Of a stretch of DNA of 31,531 bases, positions 7,784-15,673 are shown piece by piece; within the stretch, counting starts at the first letter, position 1, and every line of letters begins with the position of its first letter. The notes under the pieces were generated by a model, which was not told the origin of the DNA, ran no database searches, and worked only from the letters and a program-made list of their open reading frames with translations. The translations under genes and the position numbers were made by a program. Origin of the DNA: an uncultured Anaerolineales bacterium (GTDB lineage: Bacteria > Chloroflexota > Anaerolineae > Anaerolineales > UBA6663); the NCBI GenBank assembly GCA_937952305.1, contig CALFZO010000193.1:1-31531 (forward strand), given 5' to 3'.

Positions 7784-8731
7784 ATGCCGCCCAAAATCCT
7801 GATCGCCGACGGCCTGTCCGAGGCCGGCCTCCAGCTCCTGCAGACCATCGGCGAGGTGGTGGTTAACCCCAAGATCACGCCCGCCGAGCTGACGGCGTCC
7901 CTGCCGGATTATCAGGCCCTGATCGTGCGCTCGCGCACCAAGGTCACCGAGGCCGTCATTGCGGCCGGGCCGGCGCTCACGGTCATCGGCCGGGCCGGCG
8001 TGGGCGTGGACAACATCGCCGTGGCCGCGGCGGTGGCGCGCGGCATCACGGTCGTTAACAGTCCGCTGGCCGCCTCGGTCTCCGTGGCCGAACTGACGCT
8101 CGGCCTGATGCTGGCGCTGGCGCGCGCCGTGCCGGCCGCCGACGCCGCGCTCAAGCAAGGCCGCTGGGAGAAAAGCGCGTTCATGGGCAGCGAGCTGAAC
8201 GGCAAGACGCTCGGCTTGCTTGGCCTGGGCCGCATCGGCGTCGAGGTGGTCAAGCGCGCTCGGGCGTTCGACATGACGGCCGTGGCGTACGACCCCTACC
8301 TGAACGAGGCCCAGATCCGCGAGCGCGGCGCCGCGCCGGTAAGCTTCGACCAGGCCCTGGCGCAGGCGGATTACCTTTCTTTGCATCTGCCGCTCACGGC
8401 CGAGACGCGCAACCTGCTGGATGCAGCGCGCCTGGCACAGATGAAGCGCGGCGCGCGGCTGCTGTGCCTGGCGCGCGGCGGTGTGATCGACGAGGACGCT
8501 TTGCGCGCGGCCCTGGACTCCGGCCACCTGGCCGGCGCCGGTCTGGACGTCTTCGCGGCCGAGCCGCCGCCGGCCGGCTCCATCGCCATGCATCCCAAGG
8601 TCGTGGCCACGCCGCACATCGGCGCGCAGACGGCCGAGGCCCAGACCCGGGCCGGCGTCGCCATCGCCGAAGAAGTGCTGGCCGTGCTTCAGGGCCGCGA
8701 ACCGCGCTGGCGCGTCACCCAGAACGATTAG
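7784..8731 (+). CDS. serA: D-3-phosphoglycerate dehydrogenase, short form
   Basis: A 315-residue NAD-dependent 2-hydroxyacid dehydrogenase that oxidises 3-phosphoglycerate in the first step of serine synthesis. The nucleotide-binding motif GLGRIG is at 147-152. The catalytic triad is visible as R231 (LARGGVID), E260 (VFAAEPP) and H278 (ATPHIGAQT). The substrate-binding stretch VIGRAGVGVDNI is present. It ends shortly after the catalytic domain, lacking the ASB and C-terminal ACT domains of long SerA forms, so feedback inhibition by serine through an ACT domain is not expected. Specificity rests partly on the adjacent serC. By sequence alone a related hydroxyacid dehydrogenase is possible. Neither serB nor another serine gene is seen here. 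Confidence 0.9.
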   Translation: MPPKILIADGLSEAGLQLLQTIGEVVVNPKITPAELTASLPDYQALIVRSRTKVTEAVIAAGPALTVIGRAGVGVDNIAVAAAVARGITVVNSPLAASVSVAELTLGLMLALARAVPAADAALKQGRWEKSAFMGSELNGKTLGLLGLGRIGVEVVKRARAFDMTAVAYDPYLNEAQIRERGAAPVSFDQALAQADYLSLHLPLTAETRNLLDAARLAQMKRGARLLCLARGGVIDEDALRAALDSGHLAGAGLDVFAAEPPPAGSIAMHPKVVATPHIGAQTAEAQTRAGVAIAEEVLAVLQGREPRWRVTQND

Positions 8732-8735
8732 CCGT

Positions 8736-8741
8736 TATAAT
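8736..8741 (+). promoter_or_regulatory. Consensus -10 box upstream of the split tRNA
   Basis: Exact TATAAT five bases after the serA stop codon and 75 bases before the tRNA. No good -35 hexamer is visible. It could drive the tRNA gene separately from serCA. Confidence 0.45.
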
Positions 8742-8816
8742 CAGCGCGTGTTGTGACGCGCACAGCGGCGCGACCGGCAGCGCCCTTCGCCGTCAGCGCC
8801 GCAGCGCGGCGTGACC

Positions 8817-9244
8817 GGGCCCGTAGCTCAATGGCAGAGCACGCGGCTTAAGGCAATCGGCCCAATTCAAGTTGAGGGTTGAGGATCTCAGAGCAGAAAC
8901 GAGTCTGCCGTCCTTGCCGGAGGGATCCGCACACCAGACAGACAGGCCCTTGTTCACAGTCTGTCTGGCAAACTTGCTGGGGCCGATCGCAACGGGCGGC
9001 CTGGAGAGCAATCTTCAGGTGATCACCTGCCAAATTCGGGGAAGCCTAAGTCGCAAGATACGGTAATCCCGAGCCAAGCCCGGGCAAGCGCCACCCAGTG
9101 GCGCGACGGGAAGGTGTAGAGACTAAACGGCAGGCACCCCACTGGGGTGAAGAGATAGTCCAGCCCACGAACCCGAAAGGGGCGGCGAAAGCCGTGGTGG
9201 GATGCATAACCGCTTGGTTGCAGGTTCGAATCCTGCCGGGCCCA
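8817..9244 (+). tRNA. tRNA with CAU anticodon (probably Ile2, possibly elongator Met), interrupted by a group I intron
   Basis: The 5' exon is 8817-8848 and the 3' exon 9205-9244. Joined, they give 72 nt: acceptor stem GGGCCCG/CGGGCCC with A73, D stem GCTC/GAGC, and an anticodon stem of four clean pairs (CGCGG/CCGCT, where C27-U43 does not pair). The anticodon loop CTCATAA is a perfect 7-nt loop with CAU anticodon. The variable loop is 5 nt and the T arm is GCAGG-TTCGAAT-CCTGC. G1-C72 pairs, and a pyrimidine11-purine24 D-stem pair is present, so it is not an initiator tRNA. The stretch after the anticodon stem (CGCTTGGTT) resembles bacterial tRNA-Ile2, whose C34 is modified to lysidine by TilS. 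Elongator tRNA-Met is the alternative. CCA is not encoded. Confidence 0.9.
8849..9204 (+). ncRNA. Self-splicing group I intron (IC3-like), 356 nt, no ORF
   Basis: The conserved core is clear and reads like the bacterial tRNA introns of Azoarcus and cyanobacteria. Visible helices are: P1, exon GGCU (8845-8848) with guide GGCC (8859-8862), giving the required U-G pair at the splice site; P3, CCTGCC (9026-9031) with GGCAGG (9129-9134); P4, TCGGG (9036-9040) with CCCGA (9068-9072); P7, GACT (9121-9124) with AGTC (9157-9160), containing the G-binding site; and P8, CACCCC (9135-9140) with GGGGTG (9144-9149). P9 and P9.1-type hairpins carry GAAA tetraloops (about 9171-9180 and 9183-9194). The intron ends in G9204. 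A large extra domain lies at about 8882-9025, including a perfect 10-bp stem (8934-8943 with 8959-8968). No homing endonuclease is encoded. Confidence 0.93.
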
Positions 9245-9335
9245 CTCTTGCGCCATCACCCCGTGGGCGTTGTGCCTGACGCTCTTCAGCGCGCGGCCGC
9301 CTCACACCAGCCATCCCGCCCGCCGCACTTACCCT

Positions 9336-10847
9336 ATGGACGACAAACTCCAAGCTCTCAAAGCGCATCTGCAGGAAGCTACCGACCTCGGTCTGGTGGG
9401 CTCGCTGTTGTCTTGGGATCAGGCCACCTACATGCCGCCCGGCGGCGGGCCGGCCCGCGGCCGGCAGATGGCCCTGATCGGGCGGCTGGCGCACGAGCGC
9501 AGCACCGCGCCCGAGATCGGGCGCCTGCTGGACGAGCTGGAGGCCTGGGCGGCCGCGCAGCCGTACGACTCGGACGAGGCCGGGTTGGTGCGCGCGGCTC
9601 GGCGCAACTATGACCGCCTGGTGAAGGTCCCGGCGCCGTTGCTGGCCGAGTTCTATGCCCATTCGTCGGTCGCCTACCAGGCCTGGGCGCAGGCCCGGCC
9701 CAAGGCCGACTTCACGGCCGTGGCACCGCTGCTGCAGAAGACGCTCGACCTCAGCCGGCGCATCGCCGACTGTTTTCCGGGCTACGCCCACATCGCCGAC
9801 CCGCTGATCGATGTCGCCGACGACGGCATGACCGTAGCCAGCCTGCGCCCGCTCTTCGCCGAGCTGCGTGCGGCCCTGGTGCCAATCGTCCAGGCTCTCA
9901 CGGCCCAGCCGCCGGCCGACGACCGCTGCCTGCGCCAGCACTTCCCTGAGGACGCCCAGCGCCAGTTCGGCGAGCGCGTCATCCAGCAGCTGGGCTACGA
10001 CTTCACGCGCGGCCGCCAGGACAAGACCCACCATCCGTTCATGACGAAGTTCTCGCTCGGTGACGTGCGCATCACCACGCGCTTCCAGGAGCACGACCTG
10101 AGCGATGGGCTGTTCAGCACCATCCACGAGGCCGGCCACGCCATGTACGAGCAGGGCATCGACCCGGCTTTCGAGGGCACGCCGCTGGCCAACGGCACCT
10201 CGGCCGGAGTCCACGAGAGCCAGTCGCGCCTGTGGGAGAACGTCGTCGGGCGCAGCCGCGGCTTCTGGGAGCACTTCTACCCGGAGCTGCAGGCCATCTT
10301 CCCCGAGCAGCTGGGCGCCGTGTCGCTGGATACGTTCCACCGCGCCATCAACAAGGTCCAGCGCTCGCTGATCCGCACCGACGCCGACGAAGTCACCTAC
10401 AACCTGCACGTCCTCATCCGCTTCGATCTGGAGCTGGCGCTGCTGGAGGGCACGCTGGCCATCCAGGATCTGCCGGAGGCCTGGCACGCCCGTTACCAGG
10501 CGGATCTGGGGGTGCGCGCGCCCGACGACCGCGACGGCTGTCTGCAGGACGTGCACTGGTTCGGCAGCACGATCGGCGGCGCTTTCCAGGGCTACACGCT
10601 CGGCAACCTGATGGGCGCGCAATTCTACGCGGCCGCGCAGCAGGCCCGGCCGGATCTGCCGGCGCAGATCGCGCGCGGCGAGTTCGGCGCCCTGCACGGC
10701 TGGCTGCGCGAGAACGTGCTGCGCCACGGCCGCAAATACACGGCGCCGGAGCTGATCCAGCGCGTCACCGGCGGCCCGTTGGACAGCGGCCCGTATCTGC
10801 GTTACCTGCGCGAGAAGTACGGCGCGCTCTACGCGCTGCCGCAGTAG
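9336..10847 (+). CDS. M32 family metallocarboxypeptidase (carboxypeptidase Taq)
   Basis: A 503-residue cytoplasmic zinc carboxypeptidase that removes C-terminal residues with broad specificity. Length matches the M32 family (about 500). The zinc site is HEAGH at 264-268, with the third ligand in the family motif HESQSRLWEN (H293-E294). Other M32 signatures are the N-terminal SLLSWDQATYMPPGG, DPLIDVADDGMT, FTRGRQDKTHHPFMTKFSLGDVRITTRF before the active site, and IRTDADEVTYNLHVLIRFDLELALLEG after it. The ATG at 9336 begins the family-typical N-terminus. No ribosome-binding site is visible. The reading frame extends upstream to 9270 without a better start. It follows the tRNA by 91 bases and ends in a strong shared terminator. 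Confidence 0.95.
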   Translation: MDDKLQALKAHLQEATDLGLVGSLLSWDQATYMPPGGGPARGRQMALIGRLAHERSTAPEIGRLLDELEAWAAAQPYDSDEAGLVRAARRNYDRLVKVPAPLLAEFYAHSSVAYQAWAQARPKADFTAVAPLLQKTLDLSRRIADCFPGYAHIADPLIDVADDGMTVASLRPLFAELRAALVPIVQALTAQPPADDRCLRQHFPEDAQRQFGERVIQQLGYDFTRGRQDKTHHPFMTKFSLGDVRITTRFQEHDLSDGLFSTIHEAGHAMYEQGIDPAFEGTPLANGTSAGVHESQSRLWENVVGRSRGFWEHFYPELQAIFPEQLGAVSLDTFHRAINKVQRSLIRTDADEVTYNLHVLIRFDLELALLEGTLAIQDLPEAWHARYQADLGVRAPDDRDGCLQDVHWFGSTIGGAFQGYTLGNLMGAQFYAAAQQARPDLPAQIARGEFGALHGWLRENVLRHGRKYTAPELIQRVTGGPLDSGPYLRYLREKYGALYALPQ

Positions 10848-10869
10848 CGGCGGCGGAGCTCCAGAACGC

Positions 10870-10897
10870 AAAAGGACGGGCGCCGGCCCGTCCTTTT
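10870..10897. terminator. Bidirectional intrinsic terminator
   Basis: A perfect 12-bp stem AAAAGGACGGGC (10870-10881) with GCCCGTCCTTTT (10886-10897) and loop GCCG. The stem itself supplies a T-run on either strand, so it serves the carboxypeptidase gene and the convergent adaptor gene. Confidence 0.88.
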
Positions 10898-10923
10898 CGT
10901 TGGCGCGGCAGTGAGCCGGAGGG

Positions 10924-12285
10924 CTACGGCGCCAGCGTCACCTGGGCCGTCATCCCCCAGCGCAGGCGCGGATCGGTGTCGGCCAGCTCCACGGTGACCG
11001 TATAGGTGACGTCGCCGCGGCTTTCCACGAACACGGTGCTGATGGCCTTGACCGTGCCGCTCAGGGTGACCTCGGGCAGGGCGTCCAGCACGATCTGGGC
11101 CGGCTGGCCCTCGCTCACCTTGACCACTTCGATCTCGGTCAGGTTGTTGGTCTTCACCACCCAGCGCGCGAACTCGGCCAGCGTCACCACCGGCACCCCC
11201 GGCGCGGCCTGCTCGCCGACCTTGAGCTTGAGCTCGGCCACGGTGCCGGCGATGGGCGCGCGCAGTTCGGCGTCGGCGAAGGCGGCTTGCGCGGATTCGA
11301 GATTGGCCTCGGCTGCGGCCAGGCGCGCCTGGGCCACGGCCAGCTGATCCGGGTCCGGCCCATCCGCCAGCTTGGCCAGGCGCCGCTCCGCGTCCACGAT
11401 CTGGGCGTTCACATAGGCGACGTCGGCATTGGCCTTGGCCAAATCATCCGGGTCCGGGTCCCGGGCATAGGTCAGGTTGGCTTGAGCCTCGCGCAGCCGT
11501 TCGCGCAGATCGTCGATGGTCTGCGCGTCCGAGCGCTGCGCCTGCGCGATCCGCAGCTCCAGCACCTTGACGGCGTTGGTGGCCTCGTCGAATTCACGCT
11601 TGGCGTCTTCCAGCTTCACCAAAGTGCCGGCCGCCGCCGCATAGACGAACTCGCAGTCGGGACAATCCGCCTGCGACTTCTGAGCGTCGCTATAGATGTC
11701 GGTGGCCGTCTTGAGCCGGTCCCGCGCCGCCGTCAAGGCCGCTTGCGTATCGCCGATAGACGTGATCTCGGCGTTCTCCTGGGCGGTCGTCAGCGCATTC
11801 TGGGCCTTCTGGACCTGTTCCTCGTAAAACTGGATATCCGGGTTGGTCAGGTTGAACAGGCGCTTGTTTACGCGGTCACGCTCTTCCCGCAGCTGGGCCA
11901 GCTCCTGCTGCGTGCTGGCCGCCGCCAGCGCGGCGTTGTCGTTCAGGTCCTTGATGGCCTGGCCGGCATCCACCACCGCCTGTTCGGCCTGGGCCACCTG
12001 GGCGTTGAGCGACTCGCGGTTCTCGAGCCGGGCGAGCACGTCCCCGGCCTGAACAGCGTCGCCCTCCTTCACCAGCACCTCAGCCACGCTGCCGCCAGTG
12101 AGGAACGAGAGTTGGGCGTAGGCGCCGGGTTCCAGACGCCCCTCGGCGATGACCTCGCCGCCGTCTAACACGAGCGGGATATCCGCCGCCGGCGTGGGCG
12201 CCGCCCCGCCACCGGTCCCGCACGCCGCCAGCATCACCGCTGCCAGCGCCAGCCCAACAGGCATGAATAATTTCCGCTTGAGCAT
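10924..12285 (-). CDS. Lipoprotein adaptor (HlyD/MacA-type) of an ABC export system
   Basis: A 453-residue exported lipoprotein: signal MLKRKLFMPVGLALAAVMLAAC with lipobox cysteine C22. A biotinyl-lipoyl-like half (about 50-88, VAEVLVKEGDAVQAGDVLARLEN) is followed by a long alanine/glutamine-rich coiled-coil region (about 90-340). The second lipoyl half is LRAPIAGTVAELKLKVGEQA, followed by a beta-barrel domain (about 365-453). This is the order of periplasmic adaptor proteins. The coiled coil is much longer than in MacA and contains a CPDC pair (C208, C211) near its middle. The start at 12285 is preferred over 12309 because AAAGGGG lies 6 bases upstream and the lipoprotein signal begins there. 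It lies 129 bases downstream of the permease gene on the same strand and probably works with that permease and ATPase. Confidence 0.88.
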   Translation of the reverse strand: MLKRKLFMPVGLALAAVMLAACGTGGGAAPTPAADIPLVLDGGEVIAEGRLEPGAYAQLSFLTGGSVAEVLVKEGDAVQAGDVLARLENRESLNAQVAQAEQAVVDAGQAIKDLNDNAALAAASTQQELAQLREERDRVNKRLFNLTNPDIQFYEEQVQKAQNALTTAQENAEITSIGDTQAALTAARDRLKTATDIYSDAQKSQADCPDCEFVYAAAAGTLVKLEDAKREFDEATNAVKVLELRIAQAQRSDAQTIDDLRERLREAQANLTYARDPDPDDLAKANADVAYVNAQIVDAERRLAKLADGPDPDQLAVAQARLAAAEANLESAQAAFADAELRAPIAGTVAELKLKVGEQAAPGVPVVTLAEFARWVVKTNNLTEIEVVKVSEGQPAQIVLDALPEVTLSGTVKAISTVFVESRGDVTYTVTVELADTDPRLRWGMTAQVTLAP

Positions 12286-12414
12286 ACCGAGCCCCTTTCT
12301 GGAGGACATTCTTAAGCCGCTCGGCCCTCTGCCCCGCCGGCGCGGCCGAAGAATTCTATCGCTATCCTACACCGGTTTGATCGGCCAGCCGTCGGCGAAT
12401 AGTCCTACCGACGC

Positions 12415-14805
12415 CTATTCATAAGCTAAGCTTTCACGAACGCTGACCTGGGTGGCGCGGCGGGCCGGCAGCCAACTGGCCAGCAGCGCCAGCGCCACCA
12501 CGATGGCGAGCCACAGCCACACGCCGTCCGAGGCGTAGTGATAGACAGCCGGGAAGTCGATGGCGGCCCCGAGCACGTCCACGAAGGCGCCGCCGGCGAC
12601 CGCGCTGAGCGGGATCGCCCCAAGCCAACTCAGCAGGCCCAGCAGCAGACCTTCACCCATGAAGACGGCCGCCACATCGGCCGACGAAGCGCCCACCGCC
12701 CGCAGCACGCCGATCTCGCGCCGGCGCTCGAGCACGTTGATGGAGAGCGTGCCGGACAGCCCGATGCTGCCGACCGCGCCGATCAGGCCCGTCATGAGCA
12801 GCAGCACCGTGGTCAGCACGCTGAACTGCGCGTTGGCCTGCTCCTGCTCGGCGCGCGCGACCTCGCTGAAGCTCACGGTGATGCTCTGCGCGGCCAGGAA
12901 GGCGCGCACGTCCCGCTCGAGCGCCTGCTGCGCCGCCAGCGAGTTATCGCGGGCGCGGATCTCCACCACGCCCGTCCGGCCCGTCCAGCCCAGCTCGCCG
13001 TTGAGCGTGTCGCGGTTCAGATAGGCCGTGTTCTGGTCGCGCCCGGCCAGGTCGAAGATCAGGCCCACGATCGTCCACGCCGACTGGCCGGACAGGCCGA
13101 GGTCCAGTTCCACGACGTCGCCGACGGTCAGGCCCATCTGGCGCGCCAACTTCTGGTTGAGCAGCAGCGCATGGCCGTCCCGCGGGTCCAGGCCGCGGCC
13201 GGCCGTCAATTCCGGCGTGAAGAGCTGCGTGTCCGCGGGGATGCCGCGCAGGAAGACTTCGTGCTCGGCGCCCGGTTCGGAGGCGCCGGGCCGGCGCGCC
13301 TGGGCGGTGTAGAACGTCCAGCTCTCCACGCGCGCCACGTTCGGGCGGGATGCCAGCAGCGGCACGATCTCGTCGGTGCGCTGGAGCTGCTCGAAGCCCA
13401 GGATGACGTCGTAGCCGAAGCTGCTGAAGATCGTCTGGACGGTGCGGTTGAAGGAATGCTGGGCGCTGAGCACCATCATGAAGATCGCGCCGGCGCTGAT
13501 CAGCGTGACCTGCGTCAAAGCTACGCGCCCCGGCCGGCGGAAGGTGTTGCGCAGCGCCAGCGCCGCGGCGCGCGGCAGGCCCCGGATGCGCCCGAGCAGC
13601 TGGTCCAGCCAGCGGCTGCCATAGTGCCCGGTGCCCAGACCGTAGGCGTTGAGGGCCTCGCGCACCGAGATGGCCACGCCCTGCAGCACCGGCCACAGGG
13701 CCGCCAGCAGCGGGACCAGCAGGCCGGTGAGGCCCTGCAGCGCGAGCGCGGCCGGCATCAACTCAAATGGCCCAGCCGGCACGTTCAGGAGCGCCAGCAT
13801 CCAGCGCGTCAGCGCGTCAGCGCCCCAGGCCCCCAGCGGTACGGCCAGCATCAGGCTCAACAGGCAGTACACGAGCACACCGGCCAGGTACAACTGTGCG
13901 ATCTGCCCGCGCACGCCACCGACCGTCTTCATGATGCCGATCTGCGGCACTTGCTGGGCCAGCAAGGCGTTGAGCGTGTTGACTACCAGGAAGACGCTCA
14001 TACCCAGCGACAGCACGGCCATCACCAGCAGCACCAGGCCGACGCCGTCCATCATGTCTTGCAGGAAGTGGCGGTCGGGGTCATAGGTCTCGGACAAGCC
14101 CACGCCCACCCCACTCGTCTCCAGCCGGTCTTTAAGCATCTCCAGCTGCGCCTGCGCCGCGGCCGGCTCATAGTCCGTCACGGCAAAGCGCAGTTGGGTG
14201 AAGCCGGTGGGCAGGCCGATCTGCGCCAGCGTGGCCGGCGTCACGTAGAAAGCTGGGCGGTCGCTGAAGGGCGGCGGGAACTGGTACGGGTCACGCACGG
14301 TGCCGCTGATGCGAAAGGGCTTGGCGCGCTCGTTGACCTCGAAGTACACGGTTGCGCCGGCGGCCGGCGCGCCGAAACCGGCCACGTGGTTGAACTCTAC
14401 GGCGGCCGTGCGCGGCCCCGGCCAGGCGCCGGTCTGCAGCGTGACCAGGTCCTGCGTCTGGCGCGTGTAGTCCTCCAGCGCGATCAGGCTGGCGTCCTGC
14501 CACTCGGCCGCGGGGTCAGACTTCCAGCGGATAGTAAAGCTGGCCAGGCCGATCCCGCCGCTCAGCCCGGGCAGGCGCGCCAGGCTGCGGACGGTGGCCG
14601 CGTCCACGCTCCCGTTCAGATACAGGTGCAGGCTGGTGGGCCGGCTGGCGGCCTGGGCCAGCGTCATCTGGCGCGCCAGCAGCGTGTTGCTGGCCGTGAT
14701 CATGCCCAGGGCCAGCACGCCCACGCCGATGCTCAGGACCACCAGCAGCGTGCGGCCCTTGTGGTTCCACAGGTCGCGCCCGACTTTGCGGAAGGCGATG
14801 TTCAT
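12415..14805 (-). CDS. ABC transporter permease, FtsX/MacB-type
   Basis: A 796-residue membrane protein with two FtsX-like modules. It begins with a cytoplasmic/TM1 segment typical of the family (MNIAFRKVGRDLWNHKGRTLLVVLSIGVGVLALG), followed by a large extracytoplasmic domain (about 45-260). Next come three membrane helices around VLLVMAVLSLGMSVFLVVNTLNALLAQQVPQIGIMKTVGG. A second copy starts at about residue 420 (LALRNTFRRPGRVALTQVTLISAGAIFMMVLSAQHS), with another external domain and the final FtsX helices (LERRREIGVLRAVGASSADV near 710). Such permeases are usually mechanotransmission exporters for lipoproteins, peptides or antibiotics rather than channels. It overlaps the ATPase gene by 4 bases (ATGA), indicating coupled translation. 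Confidence 0.92.
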   Translation of the reverse strand: MNIAFRKVGRDLWNHKGRTLLVVLSIGVGVLALGMITASNTLLARQMTLAQAASRPTSLHLYLNGSVDAATVRSLARLPGLSGGIGLASFTIRWKSDPAAEWQDASLIALEDYTRQTQDLVTLQTGAWPGPRTAAVEFNHVAGFGAPAAGATVYFEVNERAKPFRISGTVRDPYQFPPPFSDRPAFYVTPATLAQIGLPTGFTQLRFAVTDYEPAAAQAQLEMLKDRLETSGVGVGLSETYDPDRHFLQDMMDGVGLVLLVMAVLSLGMSVFLVVNTLNALLAQQVPQIGIMKTVGGVRGQIAQLYLAGVLVYCLLSLMLAVPLGAWGADALTRWMLALLNVPAGPFELMPAALALQGLTGLLVPLLAALWPVLQGVAISVREALNAYGLGTGHYGSRWLDQLLGRIRGLPRAAALALRNTFRRPGRVALTQVTLISAGAIFMMVLSAQHSFNRTVQTIFSSFGYDVILGFEQLQRTDEIVPLLASRPNVARVESWTFYTAQARRPGASEPGAEHEVFLRGIPADTQLFTPELTAGRGLDPRDGHALLLNQKLARQMGLTVGDVVELDLGLSGQSAWTIVGLIFDLAGRDQNTAYLNRDTLNGELGWTGRTGVVEIRARDNSLAAQQALERDVRAFLAAQSITVSFSEVARAEQEQANAQFSVLTTVLLLMTGLIGAVGSIGLSGTLSINVLERRREIGVLRAVGASSADVAAVFMGEGLLLGLLSWLGAIPLSAVAGGAFVDVLGAAIDFPAVYHYASDGVWLWLAIVVALALLASWLPARRATQVSVRESLAYE

Positions 14806-15542
14806 GGGCCGACCGCGGCTGCCGCCGCGCCGTGGGCGTGCTCGGACAAGACGCCGTCATGCACCTGGACGAGGCGGCGCATGCGCCGGGCCAGATCGTT
14901 GTCATGCGTGACCATCAGGAAAGTCTTGCCCTGCGCCACGAGCTGCTCAAACAAGTTAAAGACCATGTCCGCGGTCTGGCTGTCCAGGTTGCCGGTCGGC
15001 TCGTCGCCCACCAGCAGCGGCGGGTCGTTGGCCAGTGCCCGGGCGATGGCCGCGCGCTGCTGCTGGCCGCCGGAGAGCGTGTTGGGCAGCTTGTGGGCCT
15101 GGTCCGCCAGACCGACCTGGTCCAACAGGGCCAGGGCCCGCGTCTGGCGCTCGCGCGGCTTCCACATCCGGCAGAAATCCATGGGCAGGAGGATGTTCTC
15201 GAGCACGGTCAGCGTGGGCAGCAGTTGGAAGAACTGGAAGATCACGCCGATCGAGCGCCCGCGGAAGCGGGCCAGCTCGTTCTCGTTCATCTGCTCGATG
15301 GAGCGGCCGGCGATACGCACGCGGCCCTGCGTGGGCCGGTCGATGCCCGTAATCATGTTCACGAGCGTGGACTTGCCGGAGCCGCTCGGCCCGCGGATGC
15401 CCACAAACTCGCCCGGCTGCACGGTCAGACTGACACTCTTTAACACCTGGATCGTGCCGGCCGGCCCCTGGAAATTCTTGACGACCTGATCGACGTGGAC
15501 GAGCGGTGCCGTGGAAGTCATATCCTTCTGTACGCAGGCCAT
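14802..15542 (-). CDS. ABC transporter ATP-binding protein (LolD/MacB-like)
   Basis: A 246-residue cytoplasmic ATPase that pairs with the overlapping FtsX-type permease. Motifs are Walker A GPSGSGKST (51-59), a Q-loop in VIFQFFQLLPTLTVLENILLPM, signature LSGGQ (156-160), Walker B LLVGDE (176-181) followed by PTGNLDSQT, and the switch histidine in MVTHDNDLARR. The QFFQLLPTLT and PTGNLD segments are typical of the LolD/MacB/FtsE-like branch. Two starts are possible, ATG at 15542 and an inner ATG at 15521. The inner one has AGAAGG very close by, while the outer has only GGGG directly adjacent, so the first seven residues are uncertain. This is the first gene of a three-gene minus-strand unit: ATPase, permease, adaptor. 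Confidence 0.93.
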   Translation of the reverse strand: MACVQKDMTSTAPLVHVDQVVKNFQGPAGTIQVLKSVSLTVQPGEFVGIRGPSGSGKSTLVNMITGIDRPTQGRVRIAGRSIEQMNENELARFRGRSIGVIFQFFQLLPTLTVLENILLPMDFCRMWKPRERQTRALALLDQVGLADQAHKLPNTLSGGQQQRAAIARALANDPPLLVGDEPTGNLDSQTADMVFNLFEQLVAQGKTFLMVTHDNDLARRMRRLVQVHDGVLSEHAHGAAAAAVGP

Positions 15543-15624
15543 CCCCGGTGAGTTGCACCGAGGCTGAGGCGCGGCGCGGCGGATCTGTTCAAATCGGCTT
15601 GAGCTTGCCGGCGCGGACCAGCGG

Positions 15625-15654
15625 TTGACAGATCGCGCGGGCGGGCGCTAGAGT
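15625..15654 (+). promoter_or_regulatory. Promoter of the debranching-enzyme gene
   Basis: TTGACA (15625-15630), 18-nt spacer, TAGAGT (15649-15654). The expected start at about 15661 falls on the AGGAGG ribosome-binding site, giving a very short leader. Confidence 0.5.
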
Positions 15655-15673
15655 GGCGGCAGGAGGCAGGCCT

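Noticed and set aside
9023..9259. A 78-residue minus-strand frame over the intron core
   Set aside because: The bases are explained by group I intron and tRNA structure, and no endonuclease motif is present.
9123..10871. A 582-residue minus-strand frame covering the intron 3' half, the tRNA exon and the carboxypeptidase
   Set aside because: It runs across a structured intron and a tRNA and is antisense to a clear M32 peptidase.
12538..15489. A 983-residue open frame on the plus strand
   Set aside because: It lies antisense to the ABC permease and ATPase genes, and its translation is rich in H, Q, R and A without any domain. It is a by-product of GC-rich codon usage.
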